Origin: Desulfopila sp. IMCC35008
GTDB lineage: Bacteria; Desulfobacterota; Desulfobulbia; Desulfobulbales; Desulfocapsaceae
NCBI RefSeq assembly: GCF_010646885.2
Contig: NZ_CP050700.1
Span: 2,444,501 to 2,508,500, forward strand
DNA: 64,000 nt
Reading direction: 5' to 3'
Positions 62,232 through 64,000 of the stretch are shown piece after piece. The position numbers and the translations under genes are program-made. The notes beneath the pieces were generated by a model, which was not told the DNA's origin, did no database searches, and saw nothing but the letters and a program-made list of their open reading frames with translations. How positions within the stretch are numbered: position 1 is the stretch's first letter; the number at the start of each line of letters is the position of its first letter.

Positions 62232-63341
62232 TCAGTTGTCTGTTCTTGGATGGGTTTCGATGATATTGTACAGAGTACCCCTTTCAATAGGTGTTCGTCC
62301 TGCCTCACGGATAAGCCGAACCAGAGTGGATGAACCAATGGTATGTCCGGATTCCGAACCGGCCATACGGGTAATAATCTCTTCTTTAACAGTTCCATCC
62401 ATATCGTCAGCACCAAAACTAAGCGACACCTGGGCTAATTTGGGCCCAATCATGACCCAATACGCTTTGATGTGAGGAAAATTATCGAGAAACAACCTTG
62501 CTACTGCTATATTCTTTAAGTCATCAATACCCGTTGAGCGGGAAAGCGTTGACATTTCGGTGTTCTTGGGATGAAAGGCAAGTGGTATAAACGCCAGAAA
62601 TCCACCCGTCTCATCCTGAGCATCACGAAGCGCATGTAAATGTTCCATACGCTCTTCCAGTGTCTCAATATGGCCATACAACATGGTCGCATTTGTTTTC
62701 AGACCACTCCTGTGAGCTGTTTTGGCGATTTCGATCCACTCATTCCCCGGTAGTTTATCCTTACAGGTTATTTCCCTGATTCTCGGTGCAAACACCTCTG
62801 CACCACCACCGGGAATAGAGTCCAGTCCGGCCTCTTTTAATATTTCGAGTGTATCCGCAACCGACTTTCCTGCTAAACCGGCCAGGTGCCCAATCTCAAC
62901 ACAGGTGAATGCCTGGATATGCACATCGGGACGAACCTCCTTGATGCCACGCAATACATCCAGGTAATAGCTAAACGGTAAATCCGGATGAATACCACCC
63001 ACCATGTGAATCTCTGTGATCGGCTCATCCAGCCGTTCCTGTACTTTTCGTTTCACATCGTCTACCGTCATCTCATAGGCAAGTTCGGCATCTTTCTCCT
63101 TACCGAAAGCACAGAACTTACAGAGGTTGGTACAGATGTTAGAGTAATTTATATGCTGGTTGTAGATGAAATACGTATTGTCGCCATTCATCTTCTCGCG
63201 CACGATATTGGCCATTGCGCCAACAGCTAGTATATTGCTGTTGCGGTACAATCGCAGTCCATCGTCAAAGGATAACCTTTCACCTTCAACAACCTTGTCA
63301 TATATATCGCCGAGTCCGGCACGTTTTATCGAGTTTTGCAT
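62232..63341 (-). CDS. mqnE: Aminofutalosine synthase (radical SAM)
   Basis: MqnE joins 3-enolpyruvylbenzoate to SAM-derived adenosine to form aminofutalosine. The cluster motif is NYSNICTNLCKFCAFGKE with Cys70, Cys74 and Cys77. TEIHMVGGIHPDLPFSYY, in place of the MqnC-type GGTQILLQGG, and the shared GLDSIPGGGAEVFAPRIR identify it. 369 residues. The start codon lies only 12 bases after the terminator stem of the sigma gene and has no Shine-Dalgarno sequence. The first gene of the menaquinone run; mqnB and mqnD are not in this window. Confidence 0.95.
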   Translation of the reverse strand: MQNSIKRAGLGDIYDKVVEGERLSFDDGLRLYRNSNILAVGAMANIVREKMNGDNTYFIYNQHINYSNICTNLCKFCAFGKEKDAELAYEMTVDDVKRKVQERLDEPITEIHMVGGIHPDLPFSYYLDVLRGIKEVRPDVHIQAFTCVEIGHLAGLAGKSVADTLEILKEAGLDSIPGGGAEVFAPRIREITCKDKLPGNEWIEIAKTAHRSGLKTNATMLYGHIETLEERMEHLHALRDAQDETGGFLAFIPLAFHPKNTEMSTLSRSTGIDDLKNIAVARLFLDNFPHIKAYWVMIGPKLAQVSLSFGADDMDGTVKEEIITRMAGSESGHTIGSSTLVRLIREAGRTPIERGTLYNIIETHPRTDN

Positions 63342-63347
63342 AGAAAC

Positions 63348-63372
63348 AAAAAAGCCGGGATAGAATCCCGGC
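63348..63372 (-). terminator. Intrinsic terminator between the sigma gene and mqnE
   Basis: GCCGGGAT (63354-63361) pairs perfectly with ATCCCGGC (63365-63372) around AGA. On the minus strand it is followed at once by six T (63353-63348) and then, after six more bases, by the mqnE ATG. It terminates the sigma gene yet occupies the mqnE leader. Confidence 0.9.
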
Positions 63373-63393
63373 TCAAACTGGTAGAGGTTACAA

Positions 63394-64000
63394 TCAATCT
63401 ATAAAGAACTTCAATTTGTCACGACGGCTTGAATGTCGAAGCCTGTTAAGGGCTTTCTTTTCAATCTGCCTGATACGTTCTCGCGAAACGTTGAATCGTT
63501 TTCCAATCTCTTCAAGGGTGTATTCCGCCTTTTCTCCAATCCCGAAACGAAGACGGATGATCTTTTCTTCACGTTCACTGAGGGTTGAAAGTATCTCCGT
63601 AACCCTTCCTGCGAGTTCCCTGTTTTGAACCGCGTCGTATGGCGATTGAGATTCCTGGTTTTCAAGAAAATCACCTAAGGTTGAATCATCGTCCCCTACT
63701 GGCGTTTCGAGGGAAATTGGCTCTCTTGATGCTTCAAGGATAGAAAGGATCTTATCCATGGGCAAATTAGTCGCCTTGGAAATCTCAAGCGGTGTCGGCT
63801 CCCTTCCAAGCTCTTTATACAGTGCATAAAAGGCTTTGAAAAACTGGCTCCTCAGCTCCAAAAAATGAACAGGAAGTCTGATTGTTCTGGTTTTATCGAG
63901 GATAGCCCTGGTAATCGCCTGTCTGATCCACCAGCTTGCATAGGTCGAAAACTTATTACCCTTGGTGTAATCGAATCGAAAGACGGCCCTCATAAGGCCA
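63394..64000 (-). CDS. Sigma-70 family RNA polymerase sigma factor (RpoD-like), 5' end missing
   Basis: The frame is open through the window edge (…[11 protein letters not shown]), so only the C-terminal 200 or so residues are present. Region 2.4 reads [17 protein letters not shown], followed by the [14 protein letters not shown] stretch. Region 3 has [21 protein letters not shown], and region 4 has [30 protein letters not shown]. The region 4 helix-turn-helix and the [10 protein letters not shown] segment are closer to primary RpoD than to E. coli RpoS, but an alternative primary-like sigma cannot be excluded without region 1. It ends at a terminator directly before mqnE. Confidence 0.9.
   Translation of the reverse strand, partial: GLMRAVFRFDYTKGNKFSTYASWWIRQAITRAILDKTRTIRLPVHFLELRSQFFKAFYALYKELGREPTPLEISKATNLPMDKILSILEASREPISLETPVGDDDSTLGDFLENQESQSPYDAVQNRELAGRVTEILSTLSEREEKIIRLRFGIGEKAEYTLEEIGKRFNVSRERIRQIEKKALNRLRHSSRRDKLKFFID

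Noticed and set aside
62222..62416. N-terminal extension of mqnC (65 codons)
   Set aside because: It overlaps mqnE in another frame, does not resemble MqnC, and a good ribosome site exists at the internal start 62221.
1..64000. CRISPR arrays, tRNA or rRNA genes, insertion sequences, phage or restriction genes
   Set aside because: I looked for repeats with regular spacing, cloverleaf-like sequences, transposase motifs and defence-type genes and saw none; a faint tRNA or small RNA could still be missed by eye.

Overview
The window is a chromosomal stretch with about 58 protein genes, many in short operons, and no rRNA, tRNA, insertion sequence, prophage or CRISPR array that I could see. It looks like a Gram-negative, anaerobic-type deltaproteobacterium (Desulfobacterota, most like the Desulfobulbales). 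The reasons are KDO/LPS genes (kdsB and envelope glycosyltransferases), the futalosine route to menaquinone, ThyX in place of ThyA, a three-domain NifU with NifS, an NtrC-type regulator, DUF4388/PATAN and DVU0298-type proteins, and a corrinoid-uptake operon. The genus cannot be fixed from this sequence alone.

Layout. 1-2.4 kb: priA (3' end cut by the window edge) and galU on the minus strand. 2.6-6.5 kb: a large HrpA-type RNA helicase followed by a 45-residue membrane peptide. 6.6-12.2 kb (minus): kdsB, a 766-residue CofD-like protein, a single-domain response regulator and a hybrid histidine kinase, closely packed as one likely operon. 12.3-14.9 kb: rsmJ and rlmH meeting tail to tail with a 10-base overlap, a YkgJ-type cysteine-cluster protein, and YqgE/AlgH. 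15.1-18.2 kb (plus): glgB, a 61-residue protein and a DUF4126 membrane protein. 18.2-21.5 kb (minus): an ELM1-type protein overlapping a glycosyltransferase that is an internal tandem duplication. 21.6-23.9 kb: a PilB/GspE ATPase with a C-terminal cyclic-nucleotide domain. 24.3-27.2 kb (minus): nifU-nifS-thyX with overlapping or abutting ends. 27.4-30.5 kb: phosphoglucomutase, a Trm112-like protein and nadK. 30.5-32.8 kb (minus): PHP phosphoesterase and NtrC-type regulator. 33-35.8 kb (plus): two lipoproteins (one FlgO-like), two small unknowns and an L,D-transpeptidase. 35.8-40.1 kb: Crp/Fnr regulator, dinB, sppA, PilZ.

40.36-45.1 kb is the clearest regulated unit. A cobalamin riboswitch and an intrinsic terminator precede a BtuC-BtuD-BtuF-type importer, then precorrin-2/cobalt-factor-II C20-methyltransferase, then a double universal stress protein. 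45.4-56.7 kb holds single genes and pairs: M16 peptidase, an unusual SDR, DVU0298-type, cNMP/DUF4388, MFS, shikimate kinase with a YgbA-like protein, a TIGR01777 epimerase and a Na/Pi cotransporter. 56.9-63.3 kb (minus) is purC and then a menaquinone cluster: mqnE, mqnC, mqnA, ubiX-type, ubiA-type, DUF3108. 63.4-64 kb is the 3' end of a sigma-70 gene whose terminator lies against the mqnE start codon.

No clear-cut undescribed defence or mobile system is present. The best leads for new biology are the CofD-like/two-component unit downstream of kdsB, the duplicated glycosyltransferase, the small envelope cassette at 33-35.8 kb, the secretion ATPase fused to a nucleotide sensor, and the Shine-Dalgarno-less mqnE start placed directly behind a terminator.
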